Origin: an uncultured delta proteobacterium
GTDB lineage: Bacteria > Desulfobacterota > Desulfovibrionia > Desulfovibrionales > Desulfovibrionaceae
DNA length: 64,000 nt
Direction: 5' to 3'
Assembly (NCBI GenBank): GCA_900079685.1
Contig: LT599018.1
Coordinates: 239,011-303,010 of the forward strand
Shown: piece by piece, positions 42,952-50,764 of the stretch
How positions within the stretch are numbered: the stretch's first letter is position 1
How the letters are laid out: each line of letters opens with the position of its first letter
Notes under the pieces: model-generated
Told to the model about the DNA's origin: nothing
Seen by the model: the letters and a program-made list of their open reading frames with translations, nothing else
Database searches by the model: none
Made by a program: the position numbers and the translations under genes

Positions 42952-44139
42952 TTACTGTAAAGCGGAACAGTGGTTGCCGGAAACCGCCCATTGAAAATCA
43001 TCGCATTCGCCAAGGACGCAGGCCTGGTACAGGTCCCGGCACATGGCCTGCGCTTCCCCCAGAAGATGCCTGGCCATGCCTCTGGAGCGGTAATAGGACG
43101 CGGCGTGCGGCGAAAGGCGGATGGCCTCGGAAAAGTCCGCGACGGCGGAGGAAAGATGGCCCAATGCCAGGGAGGCCGCTCCCCGCGAGTGGTATGCGCG
43201 GGCGAAGGACGGGTCGGCCCTGATCGCCCTGGTTTGTTCTTCCATGGCCTCCTGGCTGCGTCCCAGTTGCAGCGAGGCGTCGCCCATGGCGTTGCGGCAG
43301 AGCGTTGATTCCGGGGCGAGGGCGAGAGCGGCCTGCATGGCGTCCCTGACGGCGGCCGGATCTTTCCATAGCCCGTCGCGGGAAGGGAGCAGATCTTTGA
43401 ATATGGCCAGGGCTTTTATTTCGTTAATGATGTCGCGCAACTGGTCTTCGACGGTTTTGGGCAGGGGCTGGGGAGGAGAGGGGAGCTCCCCGTCGGACCT
43501 GCCGGACTTGTCGGTGCGGACGACGGCGTCAAAGGCTTCCAGCAGGCTTTTTTCCCGCAGCACGGTTTTTTCATAGAGGTCAAGCCTGTCCGGATGCACA
43601 AGGGCATCTCGCATGCGGGCTTCCATCGAGGGGCCGTTTTCATCGTCCAGGAGCACGACGGTAACCGTGACCGAGGGCGGCTTGCGGCTTTTACTGACCA
43701 GCAGGACGGCGGTTCTCGCCGTTGCGTGGGCGAGCGCCAGAAGGTTCGGGGGCTTGACCGGCGTCGGCCCGACAGCGCCGCTGATGCGCACCTCCGGCAG
43801 GACGGCCAGGGAGCGGACAACGCTTTGCATGGCCGCTGCCCTGGCCGCGCTTTCCGCGACAATGGCGGCGTCCTGCTCGGAAATGGGACGAGTGAAGGAG
43901 CGGGTGGCGCTGAAACGGCGCCCGGCGAGGGAGGACGTAAGGGTGGATGCCTCCCGGTCCGCGTTTGGCAACGCAGCCGCCTGCGCGTCATGTTTCAAAG
44001 CAGCCGCCGGAGTGTCATGCGGCGCCGGAGCCAGGACGGCGGCGCACGCAAGAGCCGCCCACAGGATACTCCGGAGCCGGACTGCCCGGCGCAAGGCTGC
44101 CCGCAGGGCGACGCGCAAATGCAGGGCTGTCCGGGTCAT
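42952..44139 (-). CDS. Secreted TPR-containing protein
   Basis: A 395-residue protein with a basic N-terminus and a signal peptide-like helix (LRSILWAALACAAVLAPAP). Residues about 60-200 form an unidentified domain with AARAAAMQSVVRSLAVLPEV and TVTVVLLDDENGPS. The C-terminal 140 residues hold three to four TPR repeats (TLCRNAMGDASLQLGRSQEA, FARAYHSRGAASLALGHLSS, AASYYRSRGMARHLLGEAQA). Its start overlaps the lipoprotein gene stop by ATGA, so the two are coupled and probably work together at the envelope. Confidence 0.72.
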   Translation of the reverse strand: MTRTALHLRVALRAALRRAVRLRSILWAALACAAVLAPAPHDTPAAALKHDAQAAALPNADREASTLTSSLAGRRFSATRSFTRPISEQDAAIVAESAARAAAMQSVVRSLAVLPEVRISGAVGPTPVKPPNLLALAHATARTAVLLVSKSRKPPSVTVTVVLLDDENGPSMEARMRDALVHPDRLDLYEKTVLREKSLLEAFDAVVRTDKSGRSDGELPSPPQPLPKTVEDQLRDIINEIKALAIFKDLLPSRDGLWKDPAAVRDAMQAALALAPESTLCRNAMGDASLQLGRSQEAMEEQTRAIRADPSFARAYHSRGAASLALGHLSSAVADFSEAIRLSPHAASYYRSRGMARHLLGEAQAMCRDLYQACVLGECDDFQWAVSGNHCSALQ

Positions 44140-44783
44140 TGCATTGTTTTGGCCAGCAACCGCACCGCCGGAAGCAACATCTCGGCCAGGGCTTCGTCAA
44201 GAAGTGATTGCGGCACGCCGTATATGGGCAGAATGGTCTTGGAATACACGCTGTTGTAGGCGTTCCGCGTAATATGGTCCCCTTTGCCGTCCAGCAGGGA
44301 AATGCTGGCCCGGATCGTCCCCGTAAACCGGGTATACGATACTTCCGCGAGCCAGACTTCCTCCACCTCCCCGGCGACGATGTAATCCGCGCCGCGCATG
44401 AGGGCGGCGGGCAACGTCTCAGCCATGATGACGGTATACCCGGCGTTTTCCAGTTCAAGGGCGAGGCCCGTCGCCAGCCAGCGTTCGACCGGCGTGCGGG
44501 GCAGAATCGGGTCGTCGTTCAACCGCTTGCCGATGGCGGCGCTTTCCTGCCGTTTGTTCGCGAAGTCCACGACGCAGACGGAAATATTTTTCGCCGCGCC
44601 GGGGGCGGCCGCTTTCTGCAAAGGCGGGTATGAAAGATTGACGATGTTGCCCGCGCATCCGATGAGCAGCAAAGAGCACAGTATAATTGACAGGATTGAG
44701 GCCCGGAGGGTACATCTGCGGTCTTTGCTGGCAACGGGTATATCTGTGTAATGTTTATTCCTGAAAAACTCTTTAGTATGCAC
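44136..44783 (-). CDS. YajG-like lipoprotein, cut off from its ribosome site by an IS
   Basis: A 215-residue protein with lipobox LIGC (after SIILCSLLLIGCAG), then a domain resembling YajG/LPP20-type lipoproteins (NISVCVVDFANKRQESAAIG, LATGLALELENAGYTVIMAE, ADYIVAGEVEEVWLAEVSYT). The only usable start is GTG at 44783, at the edge of the IS target duplication. Joining the IS flanks restores TATGGAGTATTTACGCAGTG: a GGAG ten bases before that GTG. The IS now separates them, so translation of this gene and its coupled TPR partner is probably reduced or lost. Confidence 0.7.
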   Translation of the reverse strand: MHTKEFFRNKHYTDIPVASKDRRCTLRASILSIILCSLLLIGCAGNIVNLSYPPLQKAAAPGAAKNISVCVVDFANKRQESAAIGKRLNDDPILPRTPVERWLATGLALELENAGYTVIMAETLPAALMRGADYIVAGEVEEVWLAEVSYTRFTGTIRASISLLDGKGDHITRNAYNSVYSKTILPIYGVPQSLLDEALAEMLLPAVRLLAKTMQ

Positions 44784-44790
44784 TGCGTAA
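44782..44790. repeat. Target-site duplication, left copy
   Basis: ACTGCGTAA immediately outside the left end of the IS, identical to 46054-46062. Confidence 0.9.
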
Positions 44791-44820
44791 CAATGCTGTC
44801 CGGCTAAGGTGCGTTAAATA

Positions 44821-44892
44821 TGTTCAAAATCTCCGAGGTTTATGCTACAAAACAGTTGCATAACCCATTGCAGCCCAAGGAGATTTTGAACA
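44821..44892 (+). promoter_or_regulatory. Inverted repeat that can hide the transposase ribosome site
   Basis: TGTTCAAAATCTCC (44821-44834) is complementary to GGAGATTTTGAACA (44879-44892), which contains the transposase GGAG and the first base of its ATG. RNA read in from outside the IS would pair the two and hide the start; RNA begun inside would lack the first arm. Confidence 0.65.
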
Positions 44893-46040
44893 TGAGCCAT
44901 CATAATACACTCTTTTCTCAAATGCTATCATTGATTCCCAGACATGTTTTTCAGAAACTGGAAGCCCGGCATAAAACAGGTCGTTCTTCTCGACAATTCG
45001 GCTTTAAGGAACAGTTTACGGTCATGGCTTTTATCCAGCTTGCAGCAAGGCGCTCCATGCGTGACGGATTGCGCTGTTTGGCCGCCTGCGGCAAGAGGCT
45101 GTATCATTTTGGCCTTTTTCCCGTTGCACGTTCCACTTTCTCCGATGCCAACAACTCCCGGCCTGTGGGCTTTTTCAAAGATCTATTTGCCGACATGTAC
45201 AGCCTGTGTGTTCCCAAGGCCTCCAAACACAAATTTCATTTCAAATGCAAACTTTACAGCATGGACGCCACCACCATCAGCCTGTGTTTGTCGCTGTTTC
45301 CCTGGGCCACGTTCCGCCAAAACAAGGGCGGCGTCAAAATGAACACAGTGCTTGACCACGATGGTCATATCCCGGCATTTGTCACCGTTGATGTGGCCAA
45401 AACGCACGAAAGCCGTATGGCGAAAAGTCTTTCTCTGCCCAAAGGCTCCATCGTGACCTTCGACAAAGGCTATGTCAGTTACCCCTGGTTTCAGACCCTG
45501 CTCGAAAATGGCATCTTTTTCGTCACCCGCCTGAAGGACAACGCTGTTTACAAACTGCTGGAGCGCCGCCCGGTGAACCGCACAAGCGGGGTTACTTCCG
45601 ACCACATTATCGAAGTGAAGCACAGCCGGGGAAAAGTCTTGCGCCTGCGTCGCATCGGCTACCGGGACGCCGAAACAGGCAAGCGTTACGAATTTCTGAC
45701 AAATCACTTTCGCCTGTCCGCCCGCACCATCGCCGATATTTACAAAGAACGCTGGAAAATCGAACTCTTTTTTCGCGAAATCAAACAGAATCTACGCATC
45801 AAAAGCTTTGTCGGGAACACGGAAAATGCTGTATTGATTCAGATTTATACCGCGCTGACCGTCTACCTGCTCCTGGCCTACCAGAAATTCCTGAGTAAAA
45901 CAGGGCTGTCCGTGCAGCAACTTTTCCAAATCGCCTCACTGAACATCCTCGGAACAGACTCGCTGGAAGAACTCCTGAAGCCCCGACGACGAAAAAATGA
46001 AAACCTCTATAACCTCAGTCTGTTATCCTTGGCAGCTTAA
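44892..46040 (+). CDS. IS4-family transposase (DUF4372 N-terminal)
   Basis: A 382-residue DDE transposase. The N-terminal DUF4372-type domain (SQMLSLIPRHVFQKLEARHK ... FGFKEQFTVMAFIQLAARRS) is followed by the catalytic core with MDATTISLCL (first Asp), VTFDKGYVSY (second Asp) and the IS4 signature Y-x2-R-x3-E-x6-K in YKERWKIELFFREIKQN. AAGGAG eight bases before the ATG at 44892; an in-frame ATG at 44820 has no ribosome site. The frame is intact, so the enzyme may be active. Confidence 0.93.
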   Translation: MSHHNTLFSQMLSLIPRHVFQKLEARHKTGRSSRQFGFKEQFTVMAFIQLAARRSMRDGLRCLAACGKRLYHFGLFPVARSTFSDANNSRPVGFFKDLFADMYSLCVPKASKHKFHFKCKLYSMDATTISLCLSLFPWATFRQNKGGVKMNTVLDHDGHIPAFVTVDVAKTHESRMAKSLSLPKGSIVTFDKGYVSYPWFQTLLENGIFFVTRLKDNAVYKLLERRPVNRTSGVTSDHIIEVKHSRGKVLRLRRIGYRDAETGKRYEFLTNHFRLSARTIADIYKERWKIELFFREIKQNLRIKSFVGNTENAVLIQIYTALTVYLLLAYQKFLSKTGLSVQQLFQIASLNILGTDSLEELLKPRRRKNENLYNLSLLSLAA

Positions 46041-46053
46041 CCGGACAGCATTG

Positions 46054-46062
46054 ACTGCGTAA
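46054..46062. repeat. Target-site duplication, right copy
   Basis: ACTGCGTAA adjoining the right IS end; the original Shine-Dalgarno (GGAG on the minus strand) of the interrupted lipoprotein gene lies just beyond, at about 46066-46069. Confidence 0.9.
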
Positions 46063-46420
46063 ATACTCCATACGTGTTGTAATCGCTTCATGGATGTGTA
46101 TCATTGGTTTTAGTGTATATGATAAAGATAGTTAATCCACAAACGACATTTGCCTATCTTATCTCAGAAGAGTAGAAAGGAAAAGGGCGGGTGTTAATTT
46201 TATTTATTTACGGCCTGCCCGGTTGACAAAACGGATAAGTTTTGTATGTTTTTCACTAAATTGAGTTGACATTCCTCGCGTGCTCTGTAAAACAGCATCG
46301 TGACCGTGCTGCGTGGGGGATTTGTTAGCAGCGTGGGCGGAAACCGTGGGGTTCTCCGTAGCGAAAACGGTGGGTGATTTGTGCCCTTGAGTTGTTTCAC
46401 TATATTATTTGGAGATTGTT
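46063..46420. other. Intergenic region between IS and HU gene
   Basis: About 360 bases, AT-rich in the first half. The left part must have been the promoter region of the lipoprotein/TPR pair. In the right part TTGACA (46266-46271), 16 bases, TAAAAC is a candidate promoter for the HU gene, giving a leader of about 120 bases; another TTGACA is at 46223-46228. Confidence 0.5.
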
Positions 46421-46696
46421 ATGACCAAAGCAGAACTCGTTCAAAAAATGCATGCAAAATCCGGTCTGGCCACCAAAGTTCAAACTGAAGCCGCTCTCGA
46501 TGCGCTTGTGGCGATCCTGAACGAATCCATGAAGAAAAGCGAAGCCGTCTCCCTGACCGGTTTCGGCAGCTTCAAGGTCGTCGCCCGCGCCGCTCGTAAA
46601 GGCCGCAACCCCCGCACCGGCAAGGAAATCGCCATCAAGGCTTCCAAGGCCGTGAAATTTACGCCCAGCAAAGCGCTGAAAGACAGCGTGAAGTAA
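46421..46696 (+). CDS. hup: DNA-binding protein HU
   Basis: A 91-residue histone-like protein that bends and compacts DNA. MTKAELVQKMHAKSGL at the N-terminus, LTGFGSFKVVARAARKGRNP and the DNA-binding arm RNPRTGKEIAIKASKAVKF are diagnostic of HU/IHF. It lacks features that clearly mark IHF. TTGGAG ribosome site; ATG at 46421. Confidence 0.95.
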   Translation: MTKAELVQKMHAKSGLATKVQTEAALDALVAILNESMKKSEAVSLTGFGSFKVVARAARKGRNPRTGKEIAIKASKAVKFTPSKALKDSVK

Positions 46697-46713
46697 TTTT
46701 TCCGTCAAGGGAT

Positions 46714-46751
46714 AAAAAAACCTCGGCACCCTCGGCGCCGAGGTTTTTTTA
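46714..46751. terminator. Bidirectional terminator after HU
   Basis: AAAAAACCTCGGC pairs with GCCGAGGTTTTTT; A-run before and T-run after, between convergent genes. Confidence 0.88.
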
Positions 46752-46785
46752 TATGGTTTTTCGGCAGTCTTTTACAAGGAAAACT

Positions 46786-47058
46786 TCATTCAGCCCCGTA
46801 TTCCCGGTCGTCAACGGGCGCGTCCGGGAGTTCCCTGTCCAGGGACCGCCTGTACGCAACGCAGCCGGCCATGAATTTAGACCACCGCGGCACGGCGATT
46901 CCCGCGGGAACCGGTTCCGGCAAAAGACCCCATAAGCCGGGATGGTGCCAGCACAGGTCATGGCCGGAGCTGTCCCTGTGAGCCCGGATGGCATCCCGGA
47001 GCATCATGATTTCGTCAATCAACTCCCCTCGACTTAAATAGCGTATATCGTCGTCCAT
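46786..47058 (-). CDS. Hypothetical protein with DLCWHHPGLW motif
   Basis: A 90-residue soluble protein: LSRGELIDEIMMLRDAIRAH then RDSSGHDLCWHHPGLWGLLP. I have seen the HDLCWHHPxLWxLLPE pattern in short uncharacterised proteins of Proteobacteria, some phage-linked; there is no other phage gene here. AGGAGGA ribosome site before the ATG at 47058. Confidence 0.6.
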   Translation of the reverse strand: MDDDIRYLSRGELIDEIMMLRDAIRAHRDSSGHDLCWHHPGLWGLLPEPVPAGIAVPRWSKFMAGCVAYRRSLDRELPDAPVDDREYGAE

Positions 47059-47258
47059 ACGATCCTCCTGGATCTTTGCGCGGAGGGCGGACAGCAAACA
47101 GCGGGAGTATTTTCCGGCGGCCTCCGCATGGTGCGCGCGGCGTTGCAGCGGTCCGCGTGCTATTTTCCGGATACCATACTTTCGGCCGCACCGGGTTTAT
47201 TACGATAATAATCTCGTTTTTCCACCGTGCGTTAGACGGTTGCCGGACGGGCAGGCCG

Positions 47259-48626
47259 TCAACGCGACAGGGGGGATGGGGAGGATGGGGGAGATGCGGG
47301 AGACGCGGACGGGCGCAAGGGGATGCGGGCCGTGAAGCGCACGCCGCTCCCGGTATTCGCCGCCGCCACATCCCCGCCGTGCAGCTGGGCGATTTTACGG
47401 ACGAGCGAAAGCCCCAGCCCCACCCCGCCCCCCGTGGCGACGCCGCCCCGGTGGAACGGCTCGAAGATGCGCTGCAACAGCTCGTCCGGGAGCGGGGCGT
47501 GGCTGTTTTCCACCGCCAGCGCGGCGTGGCCGTCCTCCTCGAACAGGCGCAGGGAAACAACGCCCGAGGGGTCCGTGTATTTGGCCGCGTTGTCCAGGAG
47601 GTTGGAGACGAGGGTCGTCAGTAACGTCTCGTCGCCGGGGAAGGTGATGCCTTCCTGGATTTCTCGCGTAAATTGAAGGTGTTCTTGCGAAAAGAGCGGC
47701 GCATGGCGGCGGCAGGCTTCCGCGCAGAGGCCGGAAAAGGCCACCATGCCTTCCGGGCGGACCGGCGCCTGCAAGTCAAGCTTGCTGGTCAGGAGCGTGG
47801 CCCCGATGAGCTTGTTCATATGGTTCAGTTCTTCGTTGAGCAACGTAAGGCGGGCCGCGGCTTTCGGCTCCCTGGCCACGTCTTCCTCGAGCATGGCCAG
47901 GGAGACCTGCATCCTGGCGAGCGGAGAGCGCATCTCGTGCGAGATGTTCGCCACCAGTTCGCGCATGCTCCGGATATTTCTGGCGAGGGTGTCCGCCATA
48001 TGGTTCACGGCTTTGGCAACGTCCGTTATCTCGTCGCGCCCCCTGACCGTGACCCGGCTTTCGAGGTTGCCCCCCGCGATTTTCATAACCTCGTCGCGCA
48101 GGACGCGCAGGGGCTTTGAGACGCGCCACGCCATCCAGAGCGCGAGCAGGAGCCCGATCACGCTGACAAAGATGAAGCCCTGGAAAAACAGGGTCCATAT
48201 GTCCGGGTGGCGCGGCGGGCCGAACAGCATGAACAGCGTTGCCTCACCTTCCTGCAGCCGGAGGGGCATGGTCCCCACATACCAGTCGGGGTCGCCCGTT
48301 TCCAGCATAACGGGGCCGTCGTCGCCTATCCGGCCCACAGCAGCGCCGGGGCGGCCCCGTTCCGGGAGCGCCCCCGCGATAATGCGGCCTCCGGCGTCCT
48401 CTATCCAGACGCGGTCCCGCTTGCGGTTGAACACTTTCAGGATGGTGTCGGCGGACGGCGCCGTGCCCCCGTCCACGGCCGCGGCCAGGGAGCGGGTGTA
48501 ATCGGCGATATAGCGCCGCGCTTCGTCCCGGTTTATGGAATAGCGGTGCAAAATCAGCACGGCCACTTGGGATACGATGACCAGAATCAGCGCGTAGGCG
48601 AAAATTCGTTGCCAGAGATGCCGCAT
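47259..48626 (-). CDS. Sensor histidine kinase (EnvZ/CpxA class)
   Basis: A 455-residue membrane kinase: helix 1 at residues 5-27, a periplasmic domain of about 120 residues, helix 2 (TLFFQGFIFVSVIGLLLALW), HAMP (VSKPLRVLRDEVMKIAGGNL), H-box NISHEMRSPLARMQ, N-box NLLDNAAKYTD and G-box GGGVGLGLSLVRKI. The ATG at 48626 overlaps the regulator stop (TGATG). The pair is divergent from macA-macB-tolC, which it may control in response to envelope stress. Confidence 0.93.
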   Translation of the reverse strand: MRHLWQRIFAYALILVIVSQVAVLILHRYSINRDEARRYIADYTRSLAAAVDGGTAPSADTILKVFNRKRDRVWIEDAGGRIIAGALPERGRPGAAVGRIGDDGPVMLETGDPDWYVGTMPLRLQEGEATLFMLFGPPRHPDIWTLFFQGFIFVSVIGLLLALWMAWRVSKPLRVLRDEVMKIAGGNLESRVTVRGRDEITDVAKAVNHMADTLARNIRSMRELVANISHEMRSPLARMQVSLAMLEEDVAREPKAAARLTLLNEELNHMNKLIGATLLTSKLDLQAPVRPEGMVAFSGLCAEACRRHAPLFSQEHLQFTREIQEGITFPGDETLLTTLVSNLLDNAAKYTDPSGVVSLRLFEEDGHAALAVENSHAPLPDELLQRIFEPFHRGGVATGGGVGLGLSLVRKIAQLHGGDVAAANTGSGVRFTARIPLRPSASPASPPSSPSPLSR

Positions 48627-49366
48627 CACGCCTCCGTCACCCAGGAATAGCCCGCGCCCCACACGGTCCGGATGCGGGTTTCCTTTTCGCCCAGTTTCCG
48701 CAAAATACCCCTGATTCTGCTGATGTACACGTCGATATTGCGGTCGCAGACATAGTGGTCGTCGCCGAAGACGAGGGAAAGAACCTTCTCGCGGGAAAGC
48801 ACTTCGCCCGGGCGGCTCATGAAGGCATCCAGAATGCGGAATTCCGTGAAGGAAAGATCCACGCTCGCCTCCCCGTGCGACAGGCGCTGGCGTTTTTCGT
48901 CCAGCGTGAAGCCGTCCAGAAGGATAAGCCCCTCGGCGTTGGCGGCCGTTTTTTCTTCCCGCCCGCCTTCACGCTTCTCCTTGTCCGGGGCCCGGCGCAA
49001 GACGGCCCGGATGCGGGCCAGCAGCTCCCTGGGGTTGAACGGTTTGCCCAGGTAGTCGTCCGCGCCGATTTCCAGCCCCACGATTCTGTCGGTCTCGTCG
49101 CCGCAGGCCGTGAGCATGATAACCGGAATTTTCGATTTCGCCCGCAGTGTGCGCAGGATGGTAAACCCGTCGTCGCCAGGCAGCATCACGTCCAGGAGCA
49201 AGAGATCCGGCCGCGCGGCCTCAATGGTTTCGGCCAAGCCCTTGCCGCTGGAAAGAGCGGATACGGCGAACCCGTGGCCTTCAAGAAATTCGCGCACAAC
49301 GTTTTGCAAGCGTTCGTCATCGTCCACCATCAGGACGCGCGGCAGGGGATCACGGGGTTCTGTCAT
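48626..49366 (-). CDS. OmpR-family response regulator
   Basis: A 246-residue regulator. Receiver domain with VLMVDDDERLQ acidic pair, phospho-acceptor Asp in LLLLDVMLPGDDGF, and KPFNPRELLARIRA; then a winged-helix DNA-binding domain (VDLSFTEFRILDAFMSRPGE, VDVYISRIRGILRK-like NIDVYISRIRGILRKL). ATG at 49366; the longer frame reaching 49453 has no ribosome site. Phosphorylated by the co-transcribed kinase. Confidence 0.94.
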   Translation of the reverse strand: MTEPRDPLPRVLMVDDDERLQNVVREFLEGHGFAVSALSSGKGLAETIEAARPDLLLLDVMLPGDDGFTILRTLRAKSKIPVIMLTACGDETDRIVGLEIGADDYLGKPFNPRELLARIRAVLRRAPDKEKREGGREEKTAANAEGLILLDGFTLDEKRQRLSHGEASVDLSFTEFRILDAFMSRPGEVLSREKVLSLVFGDDHYVCDRNIDVYISRIRGILRKLGEKETRIRTVWGAGYSWVTEA

Positions 49367-49590
49367 GGGTAATTTCCTCGCGGCAGGGCGCAATTGCAAC
49401 GTATCCGCCCGGCTGGGAACCGTATCGGGGCGGGCATGGTCTACAAGTACCACATCTCTTGTGGGATGCCAGGGTTACGCCCGAATTTTCATATTTTTTC
49501 ACATTTCATTCATACTATCCGAAGACCGCAAGACTATAGTAAAGACGAAGAAAACAAAGAACGCCGGAAGACGAAAGGAGCGCCCGCACC

Positions 49591-50748
49591 ATGAAGCGCA
49601 AACATTACATAATAACGGGTCTGGTTCTGGCCGCCGCCGTGGGCCTTTACTTCGGCATCTACTACCAGGCCAAGGCCGATGCGCCAGCCGCCGCCCTGTA
49701 CACAGTGCAGCGCGCCGACCTTGAGGACGTCGTCACCTCGCTCGGCAAGCTCGAACCCGCGACGTACGTCGACGTGGGCGCGCAGGTTTCCGGCCAGATC
49801 CAGTCCCTCAAGGTCGTTCTCGGCTCCCATGTCGCCAAGGGCGAGCTGGTGGCGGAAATAGACCCGCGCACGCACCTTGCCAAAGTGGAAGCGGATAAAG
49901 CCACCCTCGCCAATTTGCAGGCCACCCTTGCCGAGCGCAGGGCCAACCTGGCCCAGGCCGAGCGCAACTACAAGCGGGACGCGTCCCTGCGGAAGCAGAA
50001 CGCGGCCAGCGAACTGGCCGCCCAGACCAGCGAAACGGAATTCAAGGTCGCGCAGGCCCAGGTCAAGGCCGTGGAAGCCCAGATAGACCAGGCCAGAGCC
50101 ACCCTGGCAAGCAACGAATTGAACCTCTCGTACACCAAGATTTACGCGCCCATTTCCGGCACCGTGGTCACGCTGGATGTCAAGGAGGGCCAGACCCTCA
50201 ACGCCAACCAGACGGCCCCGCAACTCATGCGCATCGCGGTTCTGGACACCATGACCGTGTGGGCCTCCGTTTCCGAGGCGGACATCGGCAAGATCACCAA
50301 CGGCATGGACGTGTATTTCACGACCGTCGGCGACACGGATACCCGCTATTACGCCAAGGTCCAGCAGCTGTTGCCGTCCTACAAGGAAGAGAACGACGTC
50401 ATCCTGTACGACGTGACCTTCGACGTGGGCAACCCCGAGCAGGTGTTTCTCCCGGCCATGAACACCCAGGTGTTTTTCGTCCGCAGCCAGGCGCAGGGCG
50501 TGCTGGCGCTGCCCATCCAGATCCTGCCCGCGGAAAAGCGCGACGCGAAAAAGACCGTCGTGACCGTAGTGCGCTCCGAGAACGGCGGCAAGGCCAAGCG
50601 GGAGGAAACCCGCGAAATCACCCTGGGCGTGCGGACCCGGACCGCCGTGGAAGTCACCGGCGGGCTTGTGGAAGGCGATGTCGTGAAGGTTGCCCCGCAG
50701 GCCGCCAAGGCTACCGCCATGCGCCCGCCCATGGGGCCGAGGCTGTAG
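49591..50748 (+). CDS. macA: Efflux periplasmic adaptor MacA
   Basis: Membrane-fusion protein, 385 residues, with N-terminal membrane anchor (residues 7-25), lipoyl-like halves (VDVGAQVSGQIQSLKVVLGS and NLSYTKIYAPISGTVVTLDV), a long coiled-coil hairpin between them (about residues 100-165), and a beta-barrel domain. The macA-specific AQVSGQI and YAPISGTVV are clear. First gene of macA-macB-tolC-like. Confidence 0.92.
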   Translation: MKRKHYIITGLVLAAAVGLYFGIYYQAKADAPAAALYTVQRADLEDVVTSLGKLEPATYVDVGAQVSGQIQSLKVVLGSHVAKGELVAEIDPRTHLAKVEADKATLANLQATLAERRANLAQAERNYKRDASLRKQNAASELAAQTSETEFKVAQAQVKAVEAQIDQARATLASNELNLSYTKIYAPISGTVVTLDVKEGQTLNANQTAPQLMRIAVLDTMTVWASVSEADIGKITNGMDVYFTTVGDTDTRYYAKVQQLLPSYKEENDVILYDVTFDVGNPEQVFLPAMNTQVFFVRSQAQGVLALPIQILPAEKRDAKKTVVTVVRSENGGKAKREETREITLGVRTRTAVEVTGGLVEGDVVKVAPQAAKATAMRPPMGPRL

Positions 50749-50764
50749 GAACGGGGGACGCGCC

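Larger units (their letters stand above)
44791..46053 (+). mobile_element. IS4-family insertion sequence (1263 bp), complete
   Basis: Terminal inverted repeats of 18 bp, CAATGCTGTCCGG(C/T)TAAG, at 44791-44808 and 46036-46053 (one mismatch), flanked by 9-bp direct repeats ACTGCGTAA. One intact transposase gene. The intact ends, intact reading frame and perfect target duplication indicate a recent insertion. Confidence 0.95.

Noticed and set aside
46786..47058. Possible prophage remnant
   Set aside because: The WHHPGLW protein sometimes occurs near phage genes, but there is no integrase, attachment repeat or other phage gene here.
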